A stretch of 64,000 nucleotides of DNA from Bog-473 sp963745665. Lineage in GTDB: Bacteria; Actinomycetota; Acidimicrobiia; Acidimicrobiales; RAAP-2. A model generated the notes under the pieces. That model had not been told where the DNA came from. It saw nothing but the letters and a program-made list of their open reading frames with translations, and ran no database searches. Numbering within the stretch: the stretch's first letter is position 1; each line of letters begins with the position of its first letter. The DNA lies in NCBI GenBank assembly GCA_963745665.1, contig CAVUYE010000001.1, positions 1-64,000 of the forward strand, read 5' to 3'. Positions 34,552 to 43,273 of this stretch are shown one piece after another. The translations under genes and the position numbers were made by a program.

Positions 34552-35196
34552 TCAGCGCGGCAGACCCTCTGCCGAAGAGGCCGGGACGGTTTCGTCCGCA
34601 TGGCCTCGAGCCAAGCGGCGAAACCTCGGGCCGACCTCGAAGCCGACGACCACCGATTCCACCGTGGCCATGCACGCCACGAAGAGCGGGAACGCCACCA
34701 CGTCAAAGGTCCAGTGCTCGACCGTCAACAACAGGATGACCATGCTGATCAACGCCCCGATATAGGAGTGCACCGTCTCGGTCTCCGGGTTGGTCCAGCT
34801 CTTGAACACAGTAGGTATGCCGGCCAAGAAGTCGGCGGCGATGGCGGCGGCGATGGCCAGGACTCCGTTGCGAGTCACGAGCCACACCACCGTGCCAACC
34901 ACGGAGACTGCGCCGCACACATAGTCCATCCGCCGCACCTTCCACACGGCGGCGGAATTGTGAAACGAGGCGATGAAGATCAGCAGGGGCATGAAGCCGA
35001 CCATGAATGTCGGCAGAGCGCGCAGGCCCACGCCCTCGTTGAGCTCGACGGCGGCAGCGAGCAGGGGCGCGACGGCCCAGAGGAGCCACGTCACCCGATT
35101 GGGTTGCGTGGTTCCCCGCAGGGTGTCCCTCAGGTATACGAGGGCACCGGCCGCGCCGATTGCGGTACCCAGGTAAATCCAATTCTCGTTGATCAC
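34552..35196 (-). CDS. Multi-pass membrane protein of unknown function
   Basis: The 214-aa product has six or seven hydrophobic helices starting at residue 7. TTQPNRVTWLLWAVAPLLAA near residue 30 resembles the Pro-Gln loop of PQ-loop/SWEET-like proteins, and a second similar helix block starts near residue 90, so a duplicated three-helix unit is possible. I do not recognise a specific family. The last 40 residues are hydrophilic and cytoplasmic. The start ATG 35196 is divergent from dipZ. Confidence 0.6.
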   Translation of the reverse strand: MINENWIYLGTAIGAAGALVYLRDTLRGTTQPNRVTWLLWAVAPLLAAAVELNEGVGLRALPTFMVGFMPLLIFIASFHNSAAVWKVRRMDYVCGAVSVVGTVVWLVTRNGVLAIAAAIAADFLAGIPTVFKSWTNPETETVHSYIGALISMVILLLTVEHWTFDVVAFPLFVACMATVESVVVGFEVGPRFRRLARGHADETVPASSAEGLPR

Positions 35197-35310
35197 CGTG
35201 TCACAGTCTGCTGTCTGGCGGAGCTGCCGTCACCCCTCGAGGGGCGACACCCTTCCCAGAGTGCAGACCGCTAGGTTCAATCGAGAACATTATTTAAAGG
35301 AGAGGCACCG

Positions 35311-35352
35311 GTGCCCGCTCACCGTCCGCAACAGAGCGACTCCCATGGGTGA
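35311..35352 (+). CDS. 13-codon leader ORF overlapping the dipZ start
   Basis: GTG 35311 lies 5 nt after a very strong AAGGAGAGG site (35297-35305), better than anything before the dipZ ATG. The frame encodes 13 residues and ends at TGA 35350-35352, overlapping the dipZ ATG (35345) by eight bases. It may couple ribosomes onto dipZ. Because single-base indels are common in this window, it could instead be the true dipZ start broken by an indel. Confidence 0.35.
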   Translation: MPAHRPQQSDSHG

Positions 35353-37158
35353 GCTCCTCATCGTCGCCTTTCTCGGCGGGCTGATCACCGGGCTGTCTCC
35401 CTGCATCGTCCCCGTCATCCCCGTCGTCATGGCCGGCGGTTCGGCTGGGACGAGCAAGTGGCGACCGTACGTGATCATTGCGGGGCTGGTCGTGAGCTTC
35501 AGCCTCTCCGTGCTGTTTGCCAGTTCGCTGCTCGGCTTCCTCCATCTGCCCCAGGACCTCTTGTTCTGGCTGGGTGTCGCCCTCCTGGGCCTCTTGTCGC
35601 TGGGCCTCTTGATCCCCAAGCTCGGCGAGGTCGTTGAGCGGCCCTTCGCCCGGCTCGGCGCGTCGCGCTACGCCAATCACGGAGGCGGCTTCGTTCTGGG
35701 GCTGAGCCTCGGCCTCGTCTTCGTCCCCTGCGCCGGACCCGTGCTGACGGCGATCTCAGTGGCGGCCGCGCACCACCATGCAGGCGCGACCTCGCTCCTC
35801 GTCACCCTCTTCTACGCGGTCGGCGTCACCATCCCCCTCCTCGTGCTCGCGGTGGTCGCCCAGCGCGCCACGACCTCGTGGTCATCGCTGCGCAGCCACC
35901 TGCCCGCAGTCCGCAAGGTGGCCGGTGTGGTGTTGGGCGTGGCCACGTTGGCCATCGCGTTCAACTGGCTCGGCGCACTGCAGCGTGACGTCCCCGGCTA
36001 CACCACTGCCCTGGAAGATCACATCGAATCGACGGGGTCGGCCTGCACCCAGCTGCGACAGCTGACCGGCGAGCACCAGAACCAGTTCGCCGCCGCCAAC
36101 GCCCGCCTCGAGGGCAAGAAGGCGACCTGTGCCGCCACGGACGAGGGCAACTCGCAGAGTGGCCACCTGGTGGCGGGAGCCAAGACGACCACGACGACCA
36201 CGACGACCTCCCCCTCGTTGCCACAAAAGGCGCCGGTATTCATGGCCAGCAAGACGAACTTGCCCAACCTGGGCCCTGCCCCGAACTTCACCGGGATCAC
36301 GGCCTGGTTCAACACTCCCGGCAACAAACCGCTGACGCTCAGTCAACTCAGGGGCAAGGTAGTGCTGATCGATTTCTGGACGTACTCGTGTATCAACTGC
36401 CAGCGCGCGCTGCCCCACGTCGAGGGTTGGTACAACGACTACAAGAAGGACGGCCTGGTCGTCGTGGGCGTGTCGGCACCGAATTCGCCTTCGAGCACGT
36501 CGTCTCCAACGTGGAGAACGCGGCGGGCAACCTCGGGATCGATTACCCCGTCGCCGTCGACGACAACTTGGCCACCTGGGACGCCTACAACAACGAGTAC
36601 TGGCCGGCGGAGTACCTCATCGATCCCACGGGGATCGTGCGCGCCTACGACTTCGGTGAGGGCGGCTACAGCTCCATGGAGAACAACATCAGAATGCTCC
36701 TCACGGCGAACGGGGTCACCGACCTTCCGGCGCGGACCGATGTGCCCGACAAGACGCCGACCAACGACATCACGCCGGAGAGCTACGTCGGGGACGAGCG
36801 TCTCGAAAACGCCGTGGGCACTGCAGTGGTGCCGAACAAGGCGACCGTTTACCACCCTCCGTCCACCATCCCCTCGAACAGCCTGGCGTTCGGTGGCACC
36901 TGGACCGTGCAGGACCAGGAAGCGACGGCCGGGAACGACGCAACGCTCGGTCTGCAGTTCACGGCAGACGACGTCTACCTCGTGATGAGTGGGGAGGGCA
37001 CGATCGGGGTGTCGTACAACGGCAAGCACTTGACGACTGTGCCGGTCTCGGGGATTCCCAAGCTCTACACGCTGTTCTCCGGCACCGTGCTGCAAACCGG
37101 CACCCTGAACCTGACGTTCTCACCTGGCCTGGAGGCCTACGACTTCACGTTCGGGTAG
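35345..37158 (+). pseudogene. dipZ: DipZ-type CcdA-TlpA thiol-disulfide protein, frameshifted
   Basis: The N-terminal part is a CcdA-like domain with six helices: GLSPCIVPVIPVV holds the first Cys, and LVFVPCAGPVLTAI the second. It moves electrons across the membrane. A linker with an eight-Thr run and a TlpA-like thioredoxin domain follow, with active site YSCINCQRALPH. The frame breaks at about 36481: VVVGVSAP must continue EFAFEHVVSNVENA, which needs one added base. The remaining 225 residues include the carbohydrate-binding-like C-terminal domain of DipZ (GGTWTVQDQEATAG...LEAYDFTFG). The intact protein would be about 604 aa and would reduce extracytoplasmic disulfides. A TAGGTT -10 box lies at 35272-35277. 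Confidence 0.85.
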
Positions 37159-37225
37159 CACCGGCACGGCCGCCTGCGTCCGCCCCAAAGCACAAGGAGC
37201 AACCGGCGCCGCCGCTCATGGCTCC

Positions 37226-38833
37226 TCAGTTGATGGAGCGTTCCTTGCCCGCCCAGTAGGGCGCCCGGAGCTCACGCTTCAGGATCTTGCCCGAGGGGTT
37301 GCGAGGCAGAGAGTCCGCGACATCGACCGAAGTCGGGCACTTGTAGTGGGCCAGGTTGTCGCGGCAGTGCGCGATGACTCCCGCTTCGTCCAACGTCTGC
37401 CCCGGAGCCAAGACGACGATCGCCTTCACCGTCTCCCCCCATTTCGGGTCCGGAACGCCGATGACCGCGGCGTCAACGATCGCCGAATACGAAAGCAGGA
37501 CGTTCTCGACTTCGGCCGGGTAGATGTTCTCGCCACCGCTCACGACCATGTCCTTGATCCGATCGTGCAGGTAAAGGTAGCCGTCCGCGTCGAAATAGCC
37601 CGCGTCTCCGGTTCGGAGCCACCCGTCGTCGTCCACGGTCGCTGCGGTCTCTTCGGGCTTCCGCCAATAGCCCGCCATGTTGTACGGCGAGCGAGTCCAG
37701 ACCTCCCCAACCGCGCCGATCACCGCGTCCCGTCCGCTGTCGGGATCGACGACGCGCAGCGCGACGGACATGTGCGGCCTGCCGGCCGAGCGGAGGAGAC
37801 CGCGCTTCGGGCCGTCCGGATCGTGATCCTCGAAGGGGAGAGCCGTGATGGCGCCGGTGGTCTCGGTCATGCCGTAGACCTGGCAGAAGGCGCATCCAAA
37901 GGTCGCCATGCATTTGACCAGGACGTCTTCGGATATGGGCGATGCTCCGTAGAAGATGAGGCGCAGGCTCGACAGGTCCGTCTCCCCCAGCGAGGGTGTG
38001 GCCAGCAACAGCATCAGGACGGCAGGCACGACGAACATCTCGGTGATCCGTTCGTCCGCGATGATGCGCAGGAGGACGCTCGGATCGACGTCGCGCAGAA
38101 TGACCGAGCGTCCGCCCCGCGACATGGCGCACAACGCCCAGCCAGATCCGCCGATGTGAAAGAGAGGCATGGCAACGAGGCTGACGGTGTCGTCGGTGAT
38201 GTGGAAGGTGACACCGGCTTCGCCGATCGCCGTCGAGAGGTTGGTGTTGGTCAACATCACCCCCTTGGGCAACCCGGTGGTCCCCGATGTGTAGAGCTGC
38301 ATGCTCACCTCGTCGGGCCCTCCGACGTGCCCTGGGTCTTCCGCAGGAGCGCCGTCGATCCACGCATCGAAGGGCAGCGCCCGTGCGTCGGTGCACGCGC
38401 CAAGCACTTCACCGATGACGACTATCCGACGGACCGAAGGAAGACCGCTGGCCATGTCCGCCAGCACGGGGAGGTAGTCGGCGTGGATCGCCAGCAACGG
38501 CGCACCCGAGTCATCAATGATGGCGGCCATCTCCGCCGGCGCCAGCCTCCAGTTCACGGCGACGTTCACCGCACCGATGAACGAGCCGCCGAACAGGAAG
38601 TCGAAGTACGCGATCCCGTTGCGGTCGAGAAAGGCGATCCGGTCACCGGCTCCGAGACCGTCCCGCCGCGCCGCCTGCGCGACGCGACACGCAACGTCGA
38701 ACTCCTCGGCCCAGGTGCGGCGCAGCACACCCTGCACCAGCATCTCGTCGTTCGCCTGCCGGCGCGCCAGGTAACGCAACAAGCCTGCGACCGTGTAGCG
38801 GTCCTCCGCAGTGACACTCCCGCTCGATGCCAC
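37226..38833 (-). CDS. Acyl-CoA synthetase (AMP-forming)
   Basis: The 535-aa adenylate-forming enzyme activates a carboxylic acid, probably a fatty or aromatic acid, to its CoA thioester. It has the phosphate-binding loop LYTSGTTGLPKGVM near residue 185, YGMTETTGAI near 335, and WLRTGDAGYFDADGYLYLHDRIKDM with the hinge Asp. MVVSGGENIYPAEVE and the catalytic Lys in NPSGKILKREL, near residue 520, complete the set. ATG 38833 gives a protein of normal length. It is a monocistronic unit; the 600-bp region beyond its start is the regulatory space of the Rpf-like genes. Confidence 0.92.
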   Translation of the reverse strand: MASSGSVTAEDRYTVAGLLRYLARRQANDEMLVQGVLRRTWAEEFDVACRVAQAARRDGLGAGDRIAFLDRNGIAYFDFLFGGSFIGAVNVAVNWRLAPAEMAAIIDDSGAPLLAIHADYLPVLADMASGLPSVRRIVVIGEVLGACTDARALPFDAWIDGAPAEDPGHVGGPDEVSMQLYTSGTTGLPKGVMLTNTNLSTAIGEAGVTFHITDDTVSLVAMPLFHIGGSGWALCAMSRGGRSVILRDVDPSVLLRIIADERITEMFVVPAVLMLLLATPSLGETDLSSLRLIFYGASPISEDVLVKCMATFGCAFCQVYGMTETTGAITALPFEDHDPDGPKRGLLRSAGRPHMSVALRVVDPDSGRDAVIGAVGEVWTRSPYNMAGYWRKPEETAATVDDDGWLRTGDAGYFDADGYLYLHDRIKDMVVSGGENIYPAEVENVLLSYSAIVDAAVIGVPDPKWGETVKAIVVLAPGQTLDEAGVIAHCRDNLAHYKCPTSVDVADSLPRNPSGKILKRELRAPYWAGKERSIN

Positions 38834-39023
38834 CGGTGACCTCCTCCTCGCGACCGTTTCGGCACGGGACCCTAGGCAGTGTCACAGCGAGCCTGCCGGG
38901 GGTTCAGGGCCGATCTGACGGTCTTGCGTGATCAGCGTAACTACTGGTCAGGCGCTTTTTCGGGAAATTAATGGCAAATTTATGGCTCCCATTGATCTAA
39001 ATGCGACCCTCCGACCAGGGACT

Positions 39024-39041
39024 TTGTGATTTGCGTCACAA
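39024..39041. promoter_or_regulatory. CRP/FNR-type operator
   Basis: TTGTGATTTGCGTCACAA is an 18-bp palindrome whose core TGTGA-N6-TCACA (39025-39040) is the exact CRP consensus, shared by mycobacterial CRP and corynebacterial GlxR. A TAAACT box (possible -10) lies at 39053-39058, placing the site close to the -35 region of a promoter reading towards the Rpf-like genes. In the spaces around it (38834-39263) I see no gene. Confidence 0.65.
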
Positions 39042-39263
39042 GGAAGACCCCTAAACTCCCAGTTCAGACCGGTGAAAGGCTCAGCGAACACGGGTTCAAG
39101 TGGCAACGCTGTAGATTGCTGTCCGCAAATCCGGGACGGCCTTTCGGATGCAAGCGGTGAGAAGAGTTAGAGCTGCATACCGAAAGCAAGCGGCCGACCG
39201 GACGTTTTCATAATGACCGACGTCACGGCGCGCCTGGCTGCAGGCCAGCCGAGACAGTGAATC

Positions 39264-39442
39264 GAGGACGACACCCAGGACCATTCCAGGGGCTGTACAC
39301 AACCGGCCGCACACCCTGCGGCGACTAGCCAGAACGGACGACGCCTTCCCGCTCGCCGTTCGGGGCGCGAATGCAATGGCCGGAGCCCGCCTACACCGAG
39401 CAGAGCCTGGCGCGCCTTGCGCGTCCGACGAAGGGAGGTGCC
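39264..39442 (+). repeat. Duplicated 5' leader, copy 1
   Basis: This stretch, continuing through the first 20 coding bases, is nearly identical to 40145-40331. It contains GCCGCA (39306-39311) pairing with TGCGGC (39317-39322), and AACGG pairing with CCGTT across CCTTCCCGCTCG. A GC hairpin GGCGCGC/GCGCG(T)CC follows just before the GGGAGG ribosome site. With the predicted start near 39065 the whole leader would be about 380 nt. It may be a structured RNA; it does not show the core motifs I know for the c-di-AMP riboswitch. Confidence 0.6.
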
Positions 39443-40099
39443 GTGCGGATCCGCATTGCACTAGCGACGGCAATTGCCGTCATAGCTATACCCGCGATCC
39501 TTTTCGCGTTCTTCAGCAGTACCTCCGCGGCTTCGGCGCGGTTGTCCCGCCACGAGGCGATCAACCGACACCGGACCGTGAGAATCCACGACACGCTCAT
39601 GTCGTACGCCCAAGCAGAGAACGTGGCCCACATGGTCACGTATGCCGACGCCGTGGAGGCGGGCGAAGTCAAGACTTATCTGACCGAGATCTCCTACATC
39701 AAGGCGGTCGCGGCCCAGCGTCAGCAGGAGGCCGCCGCGCAAGCAGCGGCGGCAACGGCGGCGGCAAGGGCCCAGGCCGCGGCGGTTCCCACGCCGGCGC
39801 CAGTCCCTGCGCCGGCGCCGGCAGTGCCGCTGGCAACCACAGCTCTCGCCGGGGCCTCCGATGCCACGAGCACCAATACGGCTGACTGGGCCTGTATCCG
39901 CCAGCACGAGTCCGGCGGGAACTACTCCGTCGGGAACGGTGGCGCGTACCAATTCGAGTTTGGTACGTGGACGGCGCTGACGGGCTTGCCTTCGCCAGCC
40001 GAGGACTACCCGCCGGCAGTACAGGACGCGGCCGCGCTCAAGCTCTACGCCCAGCGCGGCTGGGAACCCTGGACGACCCGCTACCTCTGCGGGCTCTGA
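39443..40099 (+). CDS. Secreted Rpf-like transglycosylase-domain protein
   Basis: The 218-aa product starts at GTG 39443, 5 nt after GGGAGG. A positively charged start and hydrophobic helix (RIRIALATAIAVIAIPAILFAFF) form a signal peptide. A helical region and an Ala/Pro-rich linker (about 100-145) lead to a C-terminal lysozyme-like domain: WACIRQHESGGNYSVGNGGAYQF with the catalytic Glu, FGTWTALTGLP, and QDAAALKLYAQRGWEPWTTRYLC. This domain is the resuscitation-promoting-factor type that cuts peptidoglycan. It shares its leader and first seven codons with the next gene. Confidence 0.88.
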   Translation: MRIRIALATAIAVIAIPAILFAFFSSTSAASARLSRHEAINRHRTVRIHDTLMSYAQAENVAHMVTYADAVEAGEVKTYLTEISYIKAVAAQRQQEAAAQAAAATAAARAQAAAVPTPAPVPAPAPAVPLATTALAGASDATSTNTADWACIRQHESGGNYSVGNGGAYQFEFGTWTALTGLPSPAEDYPPAVQDAAALKLYAQRGWEPWTTRYLCGL

Positions 40100-40144
40100 G
40101 AGACCGAGCAATCGACCAGTCCTGGTGAAGGCCGGGACATGAAG

Positions 40145-40331
40145 CGAGGACGACACCGAGCAACACATTGAGAAGGGCTGTACACAACCGGCCGCACACC
40201 CTGCGGCGACAAGCCAGAACGGACGAAGCCTTCCCGCTCGCCGTTCGGGGCGCGAATGCAATGGCCGGAGCCCGCCCACACCGAGCAGAGCCTGGCGCGC
40301 GCCGAGCGCGCGCCCGACGAAGGGAGGTGCC
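40145..40331 (+). repeat. Duplicated 5' leader, copy 2
   Basis: This copy keeps the GCCGCA/TGCGGC and AACGG/CCGTT stems unchanged. Its last hairpin is longer and perfect: GGCGCGCGC, loop CGA, GCGCGCGCC, directly before the GGGAGG site. The differences from copy 1 fall mainly in loops or keep the stem paired. It lies between the two genes, so it could act on a read-through transcript or have its own promoter. Confidence 0.6.
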
Positions 40332-40856
40332 GTGCGGATCCGCATTGCACTCACGACGGCGGTGGCCGTCAATGCTGTTGCCATTCCAGTACTCACGTCG
40401 CTGTCGAACAGCGACGCCGCCTGGGCCCAGGCGACCCGCCACGAAGCGGTGGGCGCCCACCCGGGTACCGACACGCACCGACCGGTGCGCATCGACGACA
40501 CGTTGATGTCCTATTCCCAGGCCCGCAAGGCCGCCCAGATCGTGACCTACGCCAACGCAGTCGAGGCGGCGCAAGTGGCCACCTTCTACAAGGACCTGAC
40601 GTTCATTCAGGACCTGAAGTTCTTTCAGGCCATCGCGGCCCAGGAGCAGGTCATTCCGGCCTCGTGGATGCCAACGGCGATCTGCGAGGAGGGTGGTCGC
40701 AACGACCCGAACGCCGGGTACTTCGGGATCCTGGAGTGGAACGGCTTCGACGGATACCCGACCGCCGGCAGCGCGCCGGTGTCGGTGCAGCTGGCCTGGG
40801 AAGCAGCCCACGGTCAAGGTCCGCCCGACGGACCCGGGGAATGCCACGGCTACTGA
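40332..40856 (+). CDS. Secreted lysozyme-fold paralogue of the Rpf-like protein
   Basis: The 174-aa product starts at GTG 40332 with the same first codons as its neighbour and has a signal peptide ending near AAWAQA. RIDDTLMSYSQARKAAQIVTYANAVEAAQV aligns with the helical region of the first gene. The C-terminal domain is shorter and diverged: TAICEEGGRNDPNAGYFGILEWNGF, where a Glu of EEGG may replace the catalytic HESGG, and it ends GQGPPDGPGECHGY. It probably binds or cuts peptidoglycan, but activity is uncertain. Confidence 0.75.
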   Translation: MRIRIALTTAVAVNAVAIPVLTSLSNSDAAWAQATRHEAVGAHPGTDTHRPVRIDDTLMSYSQARKAAQIVTYANAVEAAQVATFYKDLTFIQDLKFFQAIAAQEQVIPASWMPTAICEEGGRNDPNAGYFGILEWNGFDGYPTAGSAPVSVQLAWEAAHGQGPPDGPGECHGY

Positions 40857-40870
40857 GATTGCCGAAGCAG

Positions 40871-40899
40871 GCGATCGGTCGTCCGTGGGGACCGATCGC
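40871..40899. terminator. Hairpin between convergent genes
   Basis: GCGATCGGTC, a 9-nt loop, then GACCGATCGC: a perfect 10-bp stem between the stop of the lysozyme-fold gene (40856) and that of the opposing gene (40910). It has no T-run, as is common for actinobacterial terminators, and could serve both directions. Confidence 0.65.
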
Positions 40900-40909
40900 G
40901 GTCGCGCCG

Positions 40910-41284
40910 CTACCCCGCTTCGAACATGGCCGTCACCTGCGCCATGTCGAAGTAGTCCCGCCATGCGGTGATCTTCCCGTCGACGACGTGGAAGGCACCC
41001 ATGACGGGCAGGGGGGCGGACTTCCCGTTGATGGTGAAGATGTCGGTCCGTTCAGTGAGCACTGTCGTCCCGTCGCTCGCCAGATGGTGGACCTTGAATT
41101 CCAGGGCGTCGCACATGCCGAGGAACATGTCGATCACCGCCATGGTGGCGTCGATCCCCTCGGCTGGCTCCATCGGGATGTTGTGGTAGACGATGTCGTC
41201 CGAGAAGAAGGATCGCAGCACCTGGGGATCCCGAGTGCTCGCCGCGGCACAGAAGTCCTGCACGACCTGTTCGGCGCTGGGCAT
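40910..41284 (-). CDS. Limonene-1,2-epoxide hydrolase-like protein
   Basis: The 124-aa product has the cystatin-like fold of SnoaL/LEH proteins: VVQDFCAAASTRDPQVLRSFFSDDIVYHNIPMEP, DGTTVLTERTDIFTINGK, and GAFHVVDGKITAWRDYFDM. The Arg and Asp residues in TERTD and WRDYFD match the catalytic Asp-Arg-Asp set of limonene epoxide hydrolases. ATG 41284 has AGAGGAG just upstream, so the longer frame to 41317 is not used. The substrate is unknown. Confidence 0.8.
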   Translation of the reverse strand: MPSAEQVVQDFCAAASTRDPQVLRSFFSDDIVYHNIPMEPAEGIDATMAVIDMFLGMCDALEFKVHHLASDGTTVLTERTDIFTINGKSAPLPVMGAFHVVDGKITAWRDYFDMAQVTAMFEAG

Positions 41285-41346
41285 TGGCGCTCCTCTCTGG
41301 CTGACCTGGCCGCTCACGCTATCGAACGATCGGGCATGATGACGGC

Positions 41347-42060
41347 GTGACAGCGACGACGAAACGAGTGGCCGTGCTGGCTCCGATGCAGCCCGAGCTC
41401 AAGGCGATCGTGAAATCCTTCGGCCTGGACGCCACACCGACGGATTCAGTGTTCTCCCATGCGGGGACCGCGGGAGCATGGTGGGTAGGAGCGCTCGTGA
41501 CAGGTATGGGCCCCGCCCTGGCGCGCCAGGCCACTCACCAGGCCCTGTCGGCCGGATCGATCGACCACGTCATGGTGATTGGGATCGCCGGCGGCCTGGA
41601 CCCTGCGCTCCCCGTCGGGTCGCTGATGGTCCCGGAGCGGGTGCAGCTCTATCCCGACGGGCCTGTCTTCAGCGCCCACCCGGTCGGTCCGCGGCAGGCG
41701 GCGGGAGCCCTCATGACCACCGACGGGCTCTTTGACGACGACGACGTGTGGCGTCCCATCGTCGAACGGGGCTTCGGTGCCGTCGACATGGAGGCGGCCG
41801 GCGTGGCCGAGGTGTGTGATGAGGCCGGTGTCGAGTGGTCGGTCTATCGCGGTATCAGCGACCGTCCAGACGAGCACATCGTGGACCAGGCTGTCTTCAG
41901 GTTGAGTAAGCCCGACGGATCGGCGGACCCCGTCGCCGTGGCCAAGTACCTGGCACGGGATCCGCGTCGCGCCAAGGCGTTGGCGCATCTCAACAAGTGC
42001 ACGCAGCTGGCGGCGAGCATGGCGGCGGATGCCGCCTTCGCCGATCTGTCGGGTCGCTAA
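41347..42060 (+). CDS. Phosphorylase/nucleosidase superfamily protein (MTA/SAH nucleosidase-like)
   Basis: The 237-aa protein belongs to the PNP/UDP phosphorylase superfamily. It begins RVAVLAPMQPELKAIVKSFG, contains VTGMGPALARQATHQAL and VMVIGIAGGLDPALPVGSLMVPE, and has the purine/ribose-binding VDMEAAGVAEV, with the Met-Glu pair near residue 145. YRGISD follows, with the Asp of the base-binding site. It probably cleaves an N-glycosidic bond of methylthioadenosine, S-adenosylhomocysteine or futalosine. GTG 41347 may be leaderless (CATGAT lies 6 nt upstream). Its end overlaps the convergent kdpD-type gene by four bases. Confidence 0.82.
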   Translation: MTATTKRVAVLAPMQPELKAIVKSFGLDATPTDSVFSHAGTAGAWWVGALVTGMGPALARQATHQALSAGSIDHVMVIGIAGGLDPALPVGSLMVPERVQLYPDGPVFSAHPVGPRQAAGALMTTDGLFDDDDVWRPIVERGFGAVDMEAAGVAEVCDEAGVEWSVYRGISDRPDEHIVDQAVFRLSKPDGSADPVAVAKYLARDPRRAKALAHLNKCTQLAASMAADAAFADLSGR

Positions 42061-43203
42061 TCCTCGTCGGCCGCCGCGGCGCGGCTTGGCACCTCGCGGC
42101 GCGCAATGACGTGGAGATCGATGTCGTTCTCCGACGCCATGCGCAGGATCTGTTGAATGACCGACCCGCGCGTGACCGACTGCCAGCGCGTGAGCCGCGA
42201 CGTTCCGACGACGATCTGGGTGATCTGCTGGTCGACAGCTGCGGCGAAGATCGTCTTGGCCACGTCGTCGCCCTGCAACGTCTGCCACGTGCCACCTACT
42301 GCCTTGACCAGCTCCTCCAGCTCCGAGGTGCCCGCCTTGGTGGACTCCGCGTCGGCCGAGACGACGTTGACCGCAATCAGGGGCGCCTTGACCCGCGCCG
42401 CGATGCGGGCCGCCCGCCGAATGACCGCAGCGTTCCCCGGTGCCCCCGTAACTGCCACCATGATCCGCTCGGTCGTCTCCCAGAGCTCTCCGCCCGCTCC
42501 CTTGGAGCGGAGATACTCGAGGAGTTCCTCCTCGGTCTCGTCGGCTACGAACCGCAGCGAGAGCTCGCGCAGCGCGGCCAGGTTCTCTGCCCGGAAGAAC
42601 CCGTTCAAGGCGGCGGGAACCTTGCTCTCGGGGTAGATGTTGCCGTGCAGCATGCGGCGACGCAGCTGATCGGCCGAGGAGTCGATCAGCTCGATCTGGT
42701 CGGCCCGCCGTACCACCCAGTCGGGGACCCGCTCGCGCACGCTCACGCCGGTGATCCGCTCGACCGCGTCAGCCACCGATTCAATGTGCTGGATATTGAC
42801 CGTCGTGATCACCGCTATTCCGGCATCGAGGATCTCGAGGACGTCTTCCCACCGTTTCTCGTGGCGACCCGAATCCGGCACGTTGGTGTGGGCGAGTTCG
42901 TCGATCAACACCACATTGGGCTGACGGGCCAGCACCGCATCGACGTCCATCTCATCCCAGTCCGCGTTCGCGGTAGCGGACGTGCTTGCGCGTCACGATT
43001 GGAAGATCCCGGATCTGTTCCACCGTGTAGGGACGCTTGTGTGTCTCGACAAATCCGACGACCACGTCCGCCCCACGCTGGAAGCGACGCCACCCCTCGT
43101 CGAGCATGGCGCACGTCTTGCCGACGCCGGCCGCCGCTCCGAGGTACACCCTGAACTTGCCGGTCGGGCGCACCCCCTCGTCCTCACCCGTGCTCGCAAT
43201 CAT
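42057..43203 (-). pseudogene. kdpD: KdpD N-terminal half (KdpD sensor domain plus UspA-like domain), stand-alone and frameshifted
   Basis: ATG 43203 follows a GGGAGGTGG site. The product has the KdpD sensor domain, with Walker A YLGAAAGVGKT and Walker B-like NVVLIDELAHTNVPDSGRHEKRW, then a UspA-like domain (IMVAVTGAPGNAAVIRRAARIAARV, ending QIVVGTSRLTRWQ...SVIQQIL). The frame breaks near 42967: KHVRYRE must join WDEMDVDAVLA, equal to one extra or two missing bases. There are no membrane or kinase domains. Those are encoded by the divergent gene 70 nt away, so KdpD is split here. In the intact family these domains respond to potassium or bind c-di-AMP. Confidence 0.85.
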
Positions 43204-43240
43204 TTCCACCTCCCTTCGTCCGATCCCACCAGAGCGTCGG

Positions 43241-43246
43241 TACAAT
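43241..43246 (+). promoter_or_regulatory. Candidate -10 box TACAAT for the sensor kinase
   Basis: TACAAT lies 28 nt before the kinase start, in the 70-nt space shared by the two divergent kdpD halves. No clear -35 element is visible. Confidence 0.4.
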
Positions 43247-43273
43247 CAATGACGCTCCGAAGGACGGAAAATT

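Noticed and set aside
36183..36206. ACC/ACG triplet run as a possible CRISPR or regulatory repeat
   Set aside because: It encodes the eight-Thr linker of DipZ between its membrane and thioredoxin domains; it is a coding microsatellite.
39065..39442. c-di-AMP (ydaO) riboswitch upstream of the Rpf-like gene
   Set aside because: Such switches are known before cell-wall hydrolase genes, but I could not find the conserved core motifs in this leader. I keep it as an unnamed structured leader.
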